DNA of 64,000 bases from Panorpa germanica (Eukaryota > Arthropoda > Insecta > Mecoptera > Panorpidae): positions 17,981,331-18,045,330 of the forward strand of contig OY783210.1 in the NCBI GenBank assembly GCA_963678705.1, given 5' to 3'. The position numbers and the translations under genes were made by a program. How positions within the stretch are numbered: the stretch's first letter is position 1; every line of letters begins with the position of its first letter. Of the stretch, positions 40,171 to 50,382 are shown piece after piece. The notes below the pieces were generated by a model that saw only the letters and a program-made list of their open reading frames with translations, was not told the DNA's origin and did not search any database.

Positions 40171-40363
40171 CAGAGATGTGCACAAATACATTTGCAATAC
40201 TTTGCAAAAGTATTTAAATTGAAAATAGACCAGGCTTCCAGACGAGTTTTGGCAATGTCTCAAGCGGTCGGAGCACTAAAGGCTCCCTGAGTCCGGCACT
40301 TGTCTTTTTATAGAGTCTGAATTGTATTTAAATACTTTTCAAAAGTATTTGTGCTCACCTCTG
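40171..40363. mobile_element. hAT-type MITE nested in the foldback spacer
   Basis: The ends CAGAGATGTGCACAAATAC and GTATTTGTGCTCACCTCTG form a 19-bp inverted repeat with two mismatches. A further AATACTTTTGCAAAGTATT-type palindrome lies inside each end. The CAGAGGTG-type terminus is typical of hAT. The flanking octamers TACATAAA and TATATATA match at six of eight positions, a decayed target duplication at best. 193 bp, non-coding. Confidence 0.7.
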
Positions 40364-40425
40364 TATATATACATGTTAAATATATAATATATTTATATAA
40401 ATATTTATATATATTATGTAAATAT

Positions 40426-40620
40426 AGTCCAAATCACAGTAGTTCGGCGACGACTTATACTTAAAAGAGGTTATAAGAGCGGTATAAATCTATAATACGA
40501 TATATATTTTTCTATACACATTATAGAAAAATTAGTGAGTGCTTTTTATTTATATTGGCAGTTTATACTCCACAACTTGTTTTAAGTATGAGTCGCCGCC
40601 GAACTCTCGTAATTTGAACT
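40426..40620. mobile_element. Second nested inverted-repeat MITE
   Basis: AGTTCGGCGACGACTTATAC, followed by TTAAAA, on the left pairs with TTTTAAGTATGAGTCGCCGC followed by CGAACT on the right. The outermost bases TAGTCCAAAT and ATTTGAACTA also pair, consistent with a TA target site. About 195 bp, non-coding; the superfamily is uncertain, but TA flanks point to Tc1/mariner-type mobilisation. Confidence 0.65.
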
Positions 40621-41064
40621 ACACATCATATTATCGATAAAAATACCCACATGGGGAAGGGGTCATCACCGCTCCTGTTGGAAAGGCCACCAATTTAATT
40701 TTTAATTTTAGATGACTGCCAAAAAATATCGGCTTCTCGGAATGTAAAGGTGTTACGGATATGGAAAAAATATTATTTGAAAGAAAATTATACCACCTAT
40801 CAAGTAATGAAAACATTTTGTAAACTTACAAATTAAAAACATCATAAAGAAAATGATTTTTGCAAATTTTACTCTAAAATTTGTCTGTTTGTTTTTTGTT
40901 TTCCTTACATACCTCAAAAAATGTGACAATTGATGTCCATTATTTTTACAATATATGTAGTGGCATACGGACATATTAATATAATATATATTTTAATTGA
41001 GTGCATCAACTTTCAATAATTATTAGCAGTTTATTATATATTATTTTATTTTATGTCTCGTATA

Positions 41065-41471
<407 letters not shown>

Positions 41472-41604
41472 GTATGTATGTATCGTCGGTTTGAGCTTTA
41501 AAATAAACATAATACTAATATTATAATTGTATGTGAATTGATATATATATATAAAACAAATTAAAATGTTTTATTTATGATCTGTTAGCGAGAAGAGGAA
41601 CCAA

Positions 41605-42000
41605 TCAGAGTGGTTACGCTTCACAGGTGGCAGAAGTTTTTATCCTAGATCACAACCACTGACTTACGTTTCACTTTTATAACATAGATGACGCCATATA
41701 ACTAATAATTGAACCTTATATTTTCCTCCGTTTTATAAGAGATGGCAGAGTGGCTTAGCAAAGATTTCAACCAGTTTCATTTTGGTTCAGCTTTTATAAT
41801 GTAGATGGCGATAGTTATCTATCCTAGATCATAACCCTTTAATCATTAGTTTATGTTTTATAATATAGATGGCGATAGTTATCTATCCTAGATCATAACC
41901 CTTTACTCATTAGTTTATGTTTTATAATATAGATGGCAACATCTTAGGTCGTAACCCTTTTGAAATTTAGTTCCGATTTCGCAAAATAGATGGCGGTAGT
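41605..42000. repeat. Minisatellite, ~60-64-bp unit, about seven copies
   Basis: The motif TTTTATAATATAGATGGCG recurs at about 41674, 41731, 41792, 41856, 41920 and 41978. The three central copies are spaced exactly 64 bp apart, and outer copies are shorter and more diverged. Each unit continues into TATCCTAGATCATAACCCTT and TCATTAGTTTATG. A further diverged copy starts near 41620. The gradient (perfect centre, decayed edges) is usual for a replication-slippage or unequal-exchange array. Confidence 0.9.
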
Positions 42001-42104
42001 TGTTCAAAAATTAGCAAAATTACAGTATATATACAATGTTGCAATGGATATTTCCTCAGTGTAGCGTTAGAGCTACTCGAGTAAAGGTCGGGGTAGGCGT
42101 CGCA

Positions 42105-42119
42105 TTTTTTTTTTTTTTT
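42105..42119. repeat. Poly-T run, 15 bases
   Basis: An uninterrupted T15 between the minisatellite and the hairpin array. It could be the reverse complement of a poly-A tail of a retroelement, but no element body is identifiable next to it. Confidence 0.9.
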
Positions 42120-42140
42120 GCGTATCAATTAAGTATGTCA

Positions 42141-42393
42141 ATTAAAATTGTAAAGCCTAACGGCTTTACAATTTTAATGTAGTCGCCGAAGGCGACTACA
42201 TTGCAGCCTTCGGCTGCAATGGCAATCGCGAAGCGATTGCCAAAATGTTATTACATAGCATCCGAAGGATGCTATGGCAAACGCTAAGCGTTTGCCTAAT
42301 GCCCGCAAAGCGGGCAGATGCCTCCGGCATCCTTAATATATAGTATATGTATAGGCCTACCTTCGGTAGGCCTATACATATACTATATATTAA
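42141..42393. repeat. Array of nine consecutive perfect hairpins
   Basis: Nine palindromes with 3-4-base loops follow one another, nearly all with no gap. Stem spans (loop) are: 42141-42178 (TAAC, 17-bp stem); 42179-42199 (GAA, 9); 42200-42220 (TTC, 9); 42221-42241 (GAA, 9); 42254-42276 (GAA, 10); 42276-42296 (TAA, 9); 42301-42315 (AAA, 6); 42317-42331 (TCC, 6); 42333-42393 (TTC, 29). All stems are perfect, no two stems share a sequence, and most loops are GNA- or TTC-like triloops closed by C-G or G-C. No coding frame or known element explains it. See findings. Confidence 0.95.
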
Positions 42394-42491
42394 TATCGTC
42401 TAACAATATTGATTTGTCTATATCTATATGTATATATAAATACTTATGTAAAGGAAACTATATTCAAATATAAGTTTTTTTCTTTTCTAGC

Positions 42492-42760
42492 AACCGAGCC
42501 CCGTGGCTCACAGCTAGCGTCGTTGCCTCGTATCCGTGCGGCCCTGGGATCGTATCCCGGCCGGATCCATATAAACTAAAAAAAAAACTGCTGCGACCCC
42601 CCCCCTACCGAACCCCGGCGTACACACCGACCCACCACCCCCCACCGTACACACCCCGCCATGCCCCCTCTGGCACTGCGCGCCCATCGAACCGTGCAAA
42701 AATATACCCGGCGAAAATAATATTAAAAAATCTATGACAACCTTTTGCAATTTTTTTTAA
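42492..42760 (+). mobile_element. tRNA-headed SINE with C-rich body
   Basis: An A box (GTGGCTCACAGCTAGCG, ~42503-42519) and B box (GGGATCGTATCCC, 42546-42558) at tRNA spacing mark a tRNA-derived head. A short A run, then a strongly C-rich body (42590-42690, runs of five to nine C) with few G on this strand follow. The element ends in T- and A-rich sequence. A minus-strand ORF here is a composition artefact. No target duplication was identified. Confidence 0.65.
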
Positions 42761-43267
42761 TAAAATTTTTTTTTTTTTAAATTTTTTTTATTACATTTAA
42801 ATTTTTTATGTACATAATATACTTTTTATAAACTTACAATTTTTTTATATTCATTTTTTTTATATATATTATAAATACATAGGCAAAACATTTATAAACT
42901 AAACTTTATTTATTTAGAAACTTGTATATTTCAATGTTCCGAAGAAACAACGAAGATTCCGATGTCAGTCCACTGAAATTAAAAAAAAAAATTCTAATCA
43001 ACATGTGTTCTATTTGCTATTCGAAGTTTTTGTCAGTAGCTAGTCTTAATATTTTTCATTGAAAAAATATTGACTGACACAAACATATTGAGTAAATGTT
43101 TCATTACTTTTTGACATGCTAATAGTATGAATTGAGTGTGGGGTGAATCAAATATATTATATTATAAAATGAACATACTTGTATGAATTATATAATATAA
43201 ATGGTTCATTATTCTAAAATATCTGTTTCATCTGGCATAAAAGCAATAGAAATAGCTAGTCAGACTA
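42761..43267. other. T-rich gene-free DNA
   Basis: Dominated by T runs and low-complexity AT sequence; nothing else seen. Confidence 0.5.
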
Positions 43268-43696
43268 AGGAGTCTCTCACACTGGAACCGTTTAGTTGAA
43301 ACCTCCAACATTTCAGTAGGGTGATCGCATAAGTACATTAATTACGAGAGGAGTTTCTACTTTAATGTTTATCAATACACCACTGAAGTATGAAGTACCG
43401 TAGAAATATGTATTTCATTCGTACGTATATCAAAGTACCGCATTACGTTTTACTCGCAGTTGAATATATCCGAGCATTCTTGCAAACATACAACTTCGTA
43501 CATAACGTGAGCGGACAACAGACAGTGGATTTGGATTGGACACATTTTTATTATCTACAGTACAGTGATGTATTGATAAACATTTAAGTAAAAGATTCAT
43601 CTCATAGTAAAGTGTACTAATGCGTAACAACTGAAATACACCTCACTGAAAGAAGAGTCGGCATTGCATGTAGTCGGTTGCAGTGTGAGAACAGCT
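43268..43696. mobile_element. TA-flanked MITE with ~120-bp inverted ends (copy 1)
   Basis: The left end AGGAGTCTCTCACACTGG and right end CAGTGTGAGAACAGCT are inverted repeats. Pairing continues inward to ATGTTTATCAATACACCACTG on the left and the reverse motif on the right, so the inverted ends are about 120 bp. A TA dinucleotide flanks each side (43266-43267, 43697-43698). Non-coding. The short ORFs inside (43390-43587 plus, 43430-43630 minus) follow the repeat and are not genes. Confidence 0.75.
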
Positions 43697-43698
43697 TA

Positions 43699-44202
43699 AG
43701 GTCGGTCTCACACTGTAGTCTACTACATGCGACGATGGCTATATTTTGAAGCAGGCTTATTCGAGTTGTTTCGCATTAGTAAACTGTTTCACGGGATGAC
43801 CTTTAATATTTACGAATACATAACTGTATATTTGTACTCTAATGTCAGCCCTGTATTGCTTTTACCACTCACCGTTTCGCCCATATCAAATAATAAACGC
43901 AACGATGTCATTGACACTGCTCACGTCATTTACGTAGATGCATGATCCAACATTGTTGTGATCTATGCAACATGAAGTACATCTCCTCACGGCACTTTGA
44001 TATCCAGACGTAAGAAATACATACAGTAGTATATTAACAGACATGTTAGGCACAGAGGTTTATTATAATATTCATTTCACCCCACTTAAGAACACAGCAA
44101 ACTGTTAGACAGAATAAATCACTCAAATATACATTTTACATCTGGCTAAATTATAAGACAGTCTATTGAAAATACACAGACGTAAGCTAGACAAATTATA
44201 TA
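43699..44202. mobile_element. Partial element of the same MITE family
   Basis: Immediately after the TA bordering copy 1, AGGTCGGTCTCACACTG followed by GTCTACTACATGCGACG restarts the terminal sequence of the family. I could not assign its other end. It may be a longer relative into which the 44.2-kb copy inserted. Confidence 0.45.
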
Positions 44203-44453
44203 AGGTCTCTCTCACATTTGCTACTATATCAGTAGAGTGTAGATGCATTAGTACTTTAATGTTTATCAATATACCACTGTTGTGAAATAATCATCAGTTC
44301 TTACGTCTGTGATTATATTACAACAGGAATGTATTGATAAACATTAAAAAATCTTCATCTTCATTATGATAAAGTATACAAATGCGAACATTCCAAATAC
44401 CATACTGAAAACGACGAAGTCCCAAGTAATCGATGGCAGTGTGAGAGCAGCCT
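44203..44453. mobile_element. TA-flanked MITE, shorter relative (copy 2)
   Basis: AGGTCTCTCTCACATTTG at the left and GCAGTGTGAGAGCAGCCT at the right are inverted repeats. TTTATCAATATACCACTG and ATGTATTGATAAACATT form the inner ends of the long inverted repeat. TA flanks each border (44201-44202, 44454-44455). 251 bp, non-coding. Confidence 0.75.
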
Positions 44454-46928
44454 TAGACTATTCATTCAATATTATTTTTACATATCCAAATACATGCAAT
44501 ACATAACAGACTTAAAATACAGGGGCCCGGGGAACGAATAGGCATAGAACAGAAATATATAATAATTAATTTTGCCTGAAGTTATTTTCTTCTAAAATGC
44601 TACAGATACTTTACAATCGTTTAACACGGAAATAAAAATGGACTAAAAATAGAAGGGACATATTAAGAAATAGGGGAGGAAGCATCTCACATTCATCCCT
44701 CTATTCACACAAGATTTTAACTATTAAAATGATGTGGGGCGTAGTAAAGTTAGTACACTTCATCAGAAGTAGTTATTCTATTTTAATGTTTATCAATACA
44801 CCACTGCGTCAAAAGAAGTATCTATTTCATTCGTTCATGATTATAAAATGGTTCATTTGTACGTAGATCAGAATACTGCCTTCTTTTAATACGGGTCAGC
44901 TGCACGTACAACATAAAACATACAATATCCTGCATAAAGGGAAGGCAGCACTTTGTACTACATACGTATGAGCCATAAAATAAACGGCAGTATAAAACAC
45001 ACACTTCTAATGGCACTGACTATTGAACTACAGAACACTACAAAAAAAAAAATATCAAAGAAATTATCACAGTGGGCAAAGAGGCTATTATCCAGAGGCG
45101 GATTCACTAAATCAGTCTTTAACAAAATTACGCTGAATAGAATTTACATTTACTAGTTTAATAATGAAAGGGTTCAAAATACTTTGAAGAATAATAACTG
45201 GTAAAAATGCATAACCAAAATATATCTGTGTACTAAAGTTAATTTTTAATTATAACAACTACGGGACCTGAAAATTTAAAATTGCCACGGGCCTATGATG
45301 TGGAAGCGTAGACGGACCTGTTCTTTTATAAATACACATGGGACAACATCTACAAGAGTCAATCGAAACGGAGCCACACAAAACAAACAAAGTTATATAA
45401 TATATTAGGACACCAACCTTTATAAAGATGTTTTGTATTTTGAAGTACACCAGGAGGGTCCAACTGTAGGCTGCATACACACTGCATGCTTCAATGATAT
45501 CACCGAGACTGCAACGCGAAGAAAATGTCACATTAACATATATATACACATTGCACTGACACAAATAGAAGTTGCACTGACAGCAATAAAAAGTTATTTT
45601 AATTTTCAATTAATTTATAATGCAAAACTTTTATTGGCTTTTACTTTTATCACTAACTAAAAGCGTAGTGCGCCATTTTTCTTTTTACAGGGACACAAAA
45701 TTATACACCAAAAAAAAAATGCATTTTATTTGTTGAAATGCAAACTAATTTAAGAAGAAATTTTTTTATAAGTTAACGATTGTCTTAAATAATAGAAAAT
45801 TAATAATTTCACTTATTTTAAATAAATAGAAATATTTTATCACAATTATAAAATGCATTAGAAAATTTATTGCGTCCATTCGATACAGCATACTCTGTAT
45901 CACTCCGTATCAAAGATAATATCTCGGCATATCTCGGTATGACTCGGTGTGAGTTCATACTTGTTTAAGATAGTTTGTTCAACTTTTTAGGTTATATGTA
46001 ATATCCGATTCTGATTATTTACATTAATAGAATTTGTCTAACATATATAAAGAATAATTAATGTTCAAGACAGCAAACATTCTGTTTTGTTTTGCACACA
46101 ATCGTAAAAGTTTGTATACAGATTTTAAGAAACTGCGATCACCTTAAACGTACAAAAGATAAGAACGACAGTTTAATACAATAAGTAAGTTTAAACAAGA
46201 GCTGTTGATATTTACCAAACAAATCTACATACATTAATTTACATCCTTACTATAATTATTTGCTGCCTTACCTCCATCTACATAAAATCATTTATTATCA
46301 CAAACAATCAGAATCCTTCAAAATAGCTCTTTAAATAGCTCAATAAATACAAATAGAATTTCTATAATAAGTTTTTGTTATAACTAGGATTTAATTATAG
46401 TGCTTGTATTAATTAGAATTAATTCACTCTTTGCAGACAATAGATAATACCCTTTGGGTAATAAAACTTTTTATGACAAATTAACTTTGATTTCTATTAT
46501 TACAACTTGTTACAAATATAATGATCTAATCTTTTTTTTAATATTTGCATTTATGCTTCTTATAATTTGGATGTACATGTATGTTACATACATACGTATA
46601 TACAACGCACTTTTCCAAAATTAAAAATAGTCTGCTCTAATGTGAGAGACCTTATTTATTCAAATGCATATATAATAAATAAATAATTTATAAAAATAGT
46701 ACATTTATTTCTTTAATGAAGTAACAAAATAGTATATAATTAAGGGTCAAGAATGTGTTTGAACAAAAACATTTCATGTAATAATAAATTTAAAACAATA
46801 AACTACTAGATGAAGATCATTTCGATAATCCACGTTCCACCTTAAATATAAAATAATATTTCCTGACGCATAATCATATAAAAATTTATACTATTCATAC
46901 AATTGAAAATATAATAAAATAAATAAGA
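44454..46928. other. MITE debris and gene-free DNA
   Basis: AATGTTTATCAATACACCACTG recurs near 44784 after a CATCTCACATTCATCC segment, so a third relative of the TA-flanked MITEs starts near 44660. An opposite-facing end (CTCTAATGTGAGAGACCTTA) sits at about 46635. ORFs in between (for example 45259-45609 minus) resemble nothing known and are treated as chance. Confidence 0.4.
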
Positions 46929-47793
46929 TTAACGCGAAGGAAACAGTGATTTAACTTGACCCCAGCAGGAATGTAATGATCCTGTCAATGAGAGGAGCAT
47001 GGTCACCAAAGTAACCCACCAGCAAGCATCTTGGAGAGCAGGTGTTGAATTTCTACGCATCCACCCAGTGTAATATCCATACATCAGACTGACCATGCCA
47101 ATAACAAATGCAGCGGTTCCAATAAAGTTATGAAATAGTTTCGAAATCACAGGTTTTATTTGTTTTCGTAGATTTTGAGCAAACAAAGCCAATATTCCAT
47201 TGAGACAAGCAATGCAAAGCAGCACTAAAGAAGCCAACCCTAGAAATAGAATTTATTATAAGTAAATGTTATGTTATAAACATAAAATAGATACGTTTAT
47301 TAACAAATACCTGTTATAGCATGAATTGATACAAAATGATTTGAAGATTTTGACCAAATTTCAATAGCGATGCCAGCAATTGCGATTCCAGAACCTACAA
47401 CTTGCAGCACCCAATGAAGAGTTATTTTTGTTTTCCTTGTCGTGAGTCTACTCCATGAATTATCAGGCGCCAAACTCATGATTGACTCCGCCATTAATGT
47501 TTGAAACTGAAAATGATATTACATAGTTAATAAAAAATAAAATAAATATATTTCTTTCACTATCTTACACACAATGACACACAGACTTCTAATATTCTTG
47601 TGAAACTCACCCCAATAGTAGAAAGAAAAACATGCCAAGAAAATAAATTAACTTGTAAGAAACTAATCCAAGTAATATAAAATGTAATAGTACCAATTAA
47701 AACATGATTAAAAGTATTTACAACAGCACGAAATATTAATAAGTTTGATGCTTTTGGAATAGCTGGACAAGGACTTGTTAAATCTTCAGTCAT
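46929..47793 (-). CDS. Cytochrome b561 domain-containing protein (CYB561D2-like)
   Basis: Three coding exons: 47793-47611, 47506-47311 and 47239-46929. Introns are GT-AG with phases 0 and 1, and the product has 229 residues, close to the ~220 of CYB561D2-type proteins. These are six-helix membrane proteins that bind two haem b groups and pass electrons, typically from ascorbate, across a membrane to ferric iron or monodehydroascorbate. The four expected haem-ligand histidines are visible: His54 (FSWHVFL), His92 (LHWVLQ), His123 (SIHAITG) and His163 (LFHNFIG). There is no DOMON or other extra domain. An AATAAA signal lies about 220 bases beyond the stop (complement of 46704-46709). The start at 47793 is followed by a short polar N-terminus and helix 1; no alternative upstream start is needed. 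Confidence 0.9.
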
Positions 47794-49129
47794 TTTAATT
47801 AATAATCGTTCAATTCACCAATAATAATGATACTGTGGTAAAGTTTCAGAGTTTAAACACTAATAAAGAAATATCATACTACACAGACTATTTATGTAGA
47901 CAATTGCTAGACTTTGAAATCTCCATAACAAAATAATTTTGATTATTTTTAATCAATTATAATCTTATCTATACATGCGATCAGTCATGTATAAATTCAA
48001 ATCAGATGTCTGTAAGTTTGTAATTGATTTAAAGTGTCGGTACTTGCACGTTAATTTTAATAGTACGTGCGTGAATAGATGTGGATTTTCTTAAATCTAT
48101 TGTACCTAGATTAAATGTAATTAGTAGATAATTTACTATTATCAATAACAAGATAATATTGTGTTAAATTAAAATGAGTAATTGAAGCGTTTAGCATTAC
48201 AATAATCCTTGAAAATACACAATTAAGGTTTATTATCTGTGATTTTATCATACTTTGCAGTCTAAATTCTAATTGAAGTTAGATATACAAACTTTAAGTG
48301 TAAGTGTCGACTTTCAGTATTGAAAGTTCTCAACGCGTTGTATTTATTGAATTAAACAAGATCTAATACCTCTTGAATACGACGTCTCCTCTGCATTACT
48401 TCTCTTCCACGTTTTATTCAATAAATTCAATGCGTTGATTGTTTCCCATGCTTACAAGTCGACCCTTCCCATAATGTGTGAAGCTTTTGTTCTGCAGTTT
48501 CAGAAACACACAATCTTTGAAATCATGAAAATATAAAGAATGTTACAATAAACAATTAAAATGTATAAATCATGCTATAATCAAAACACATACTTATGTT
48601 AAAGATAATATCAAAACAATCTTTCGTAGTATATTATCTTTAAATAGCAATATAAAAATAGATGTGATACTGATTTTATTTGACGTGACAAATTACAGAT
48701 TCTCAATTAAGTTAATTTCTGTTAAGGACATACAGATTAAAAATATTTCGTCACAATTTAGATAACAATACGTATTAACAAGTTTCGTCATGAATTGATA
48801 CAATTACTATTACTTCTAGAACTTGTGGATTAATTTATTTTTTTATATCAATTGTTGACATTGTGTGCAATAGGTCTACCATTGATTAATCTATAAAAAT
48901 AATAATAAAATCTTAGGAAGAGTGTCACTAGCTTAAATTCAGTATAATATGAACGTTTACTGGCATGCTTATTAGTTGTGCAGTGTCCGTTGGAATATAA
49001 ATTGCGTTTTCAGAAAAGAAAGTGATCATATACGTATACTTACAGTAAAAAATATTATGAGTTGTCCTATCATTTATACAATTGCTAATTGATGTCAGAT
49101 TAAACATATACATTTCATTTTTGTTCATT
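47794..49129. other. Intergenic spacer with an inverted repeat
   Basis: No gene seen. CAACGCGTTGTATTTATTGA (48331 on) pairs imperfectly with the stretch ending TTCAATGCGTTG at 48437, giving arms of ~27 bp around a ~53-base spacer. Confidence 0.5.
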
Positions 49130-49135
49130 TTTATT
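49130..49135 (-). terminator. Poly(A) signal AATAAA for the ankyrin gene
   Basis: AATAAA on the minus strand about 67 bases past the stop codon at 49202. Confidence 0.55.
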
Positions 49136-49201
49136 TATAAAATTAATTAACAAAATGTAATGAAACAAGTAGTTATGTCCGTAAAAATAATATGTAACAC
49201 T

Positions 49202-50244
49202 TTAACTTTGCAGAATAGTTATCATGTGATTTTCAATTACGGCTTGAGCTGGAAAATTAAAAATCAGATTTTGATTGAAATATAAATCATCTGAAACATC
49301 TAAAAGTAAAGGGTATAAGTGACAAAAGAATTTCTGTAGTGGAAACTAGCTCAAATGTTATACGATCTGAACTTTATACTGGTTTCTCAACAAAAAAAAC
49401 TAGTTGCCACCTACACCCCTTTGTTTCTAGGTGTCTCACATATAGAGTATAAGAATTTTAAATAAGAATAATGTACCTAACGATGCTTTTTGATGTATTG
49501 CTAAACTATATGCATTTTCTCCTAGATCGTTTTCCATTGTAAAATCAGCTCCTCTTAGTAGAAGATTATGACTAGAATGAGGATGGTTTCGTGCTGCTGC
49601 ATACATCAAAGCCGTATTTCCCATCTGTTGCAAAGGAATTTATTAAATATTTACTATTTACCTACAATTATATAAATAAGAACGCTTTAACTTACAATAT
49701 CAGTATGATTTACATTCGCTCCTTTGTCTAGTAGCAATTTAATTGTTTCATGGTAGCCTCCACAAGCAGCTAATAATAAGGGTGTCTCATATTCTGGACC
49801 TAGTTTATTTACATCAGCCCCACAATCGATTAACATATTAACAGTGGTGGTTTGTCCGTAAAATGATGCCCAATGTAAAGGAGACAAACCACTCTTATCT
49901 GTCACATCACAACCCTCGGATTTAATTTGATCTAATGTAATTTCTCCTTGAGCAGCTCTTGTATGAAAATCAAATTTAATTTCTTCATCAGTATTTGTTG
50001 TTTCAGTGTTTCCACGTTGAAGGTTTGTCAACACAGTACTAACATGTTTATATGGTAAAAATGCACTTTTCCGAGCACCCCATTCAAATTTTGAAATATC
50101 TGATTGTTTAGTATCTTCTAAATTTGATTGGTCTTCTAATTTTGGTATTAATAACTTATTATCACGTTCCATTTTATTTGTAATATTATCACAATCTGAA
50201 GCACGAACTTTTAGGTTATGTGACATCAAATCGAAGTTTGACAT
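49202..50244 (-). CDS. Ankyrin-repeat protein RFXANK/ANKRA2-like
   Basis: Three exons: 50244-49696, 49624-49477 and 49248-49202, phases 0 and 1, 247 residues. The first ~95 residues are polar and low in homology. Then come ankyrin repeats: AAQGEITLDQIKSEGCDV, GLSPLHWASFYGQ with LIDCGADVNKL, ETPLLLAACGGYHETIKLLL, GNTALMYAAARNH with LLLRGADF, and a last half repeat AYSLAIHQKASLAQAVIENH ending ILQS. The order, spacing and the final VIENH helix match RFXANK/ANKRA2, which bind PxLPx[I/L] peptides (RFX-family factors, HDAC4/5, LRP2) and act in the nucleus or cytoplasm. The tiny third exon is supported by a polypyrimidine acceptor and by the family's C-terminus. The protein start lies only 138 bp from the stop of the gene upstream. 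Confidence 0.88.
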
Positions 50245-50382
50245 TTAGTTATTACCAACTGTATAAAATAAATTCTAATTATATACTAATTAAAATAAAA
50301 GAAACTATTAGAAACAATAATAAACTATTATATTTATGTAAAAAATTTGTTAACTTCAATACCACAGATAATATCTAAGTAG

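Larger units (their letters stand above)
39763..41021. mobile_element. Large inverted-repeat (foldback) element
   Basis: The left arm (39763-40107) and right arm (40632-41021) are reverse complements over roughly 350 bp with few differences. Matching landmarks are AATTATTGAAAGTTGATGCA at the outer ends, TTGAGGTATGTAAGGAAAAC inside, the AAAATGGTGGCCATTCC block, and CCCACATGTGGGTATTTTTA near the spacer. The arms carry no transposase. The ~525-bp spacer contains two further inverted-repeat elements (40171-40363 and 40426-40620), inserted separately. The short ORFs here follow the arms and are not genes. Confidence 0.85.

Noticed and set aside
40039..40974. Three small minus-strand ORFs (40039-40263, 40631-40816, 40753-40974)
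   Set aside because: They lie in the arms and spacer of the inverted-repeat element and have no recognisable motif.
42141..42393. CRISPR array or bacterial attachment/integron cassette as explanation of the hairpins
   Set aside because: No repeated direct unit, no regular spacers and no integrase or cas gene; surrounding DNA is eukaryotic.
42514..42750. 78-codon Gly-rich minus-strand ORF
   Set aside because: It arises from the C-rich body of the SINE-like element.
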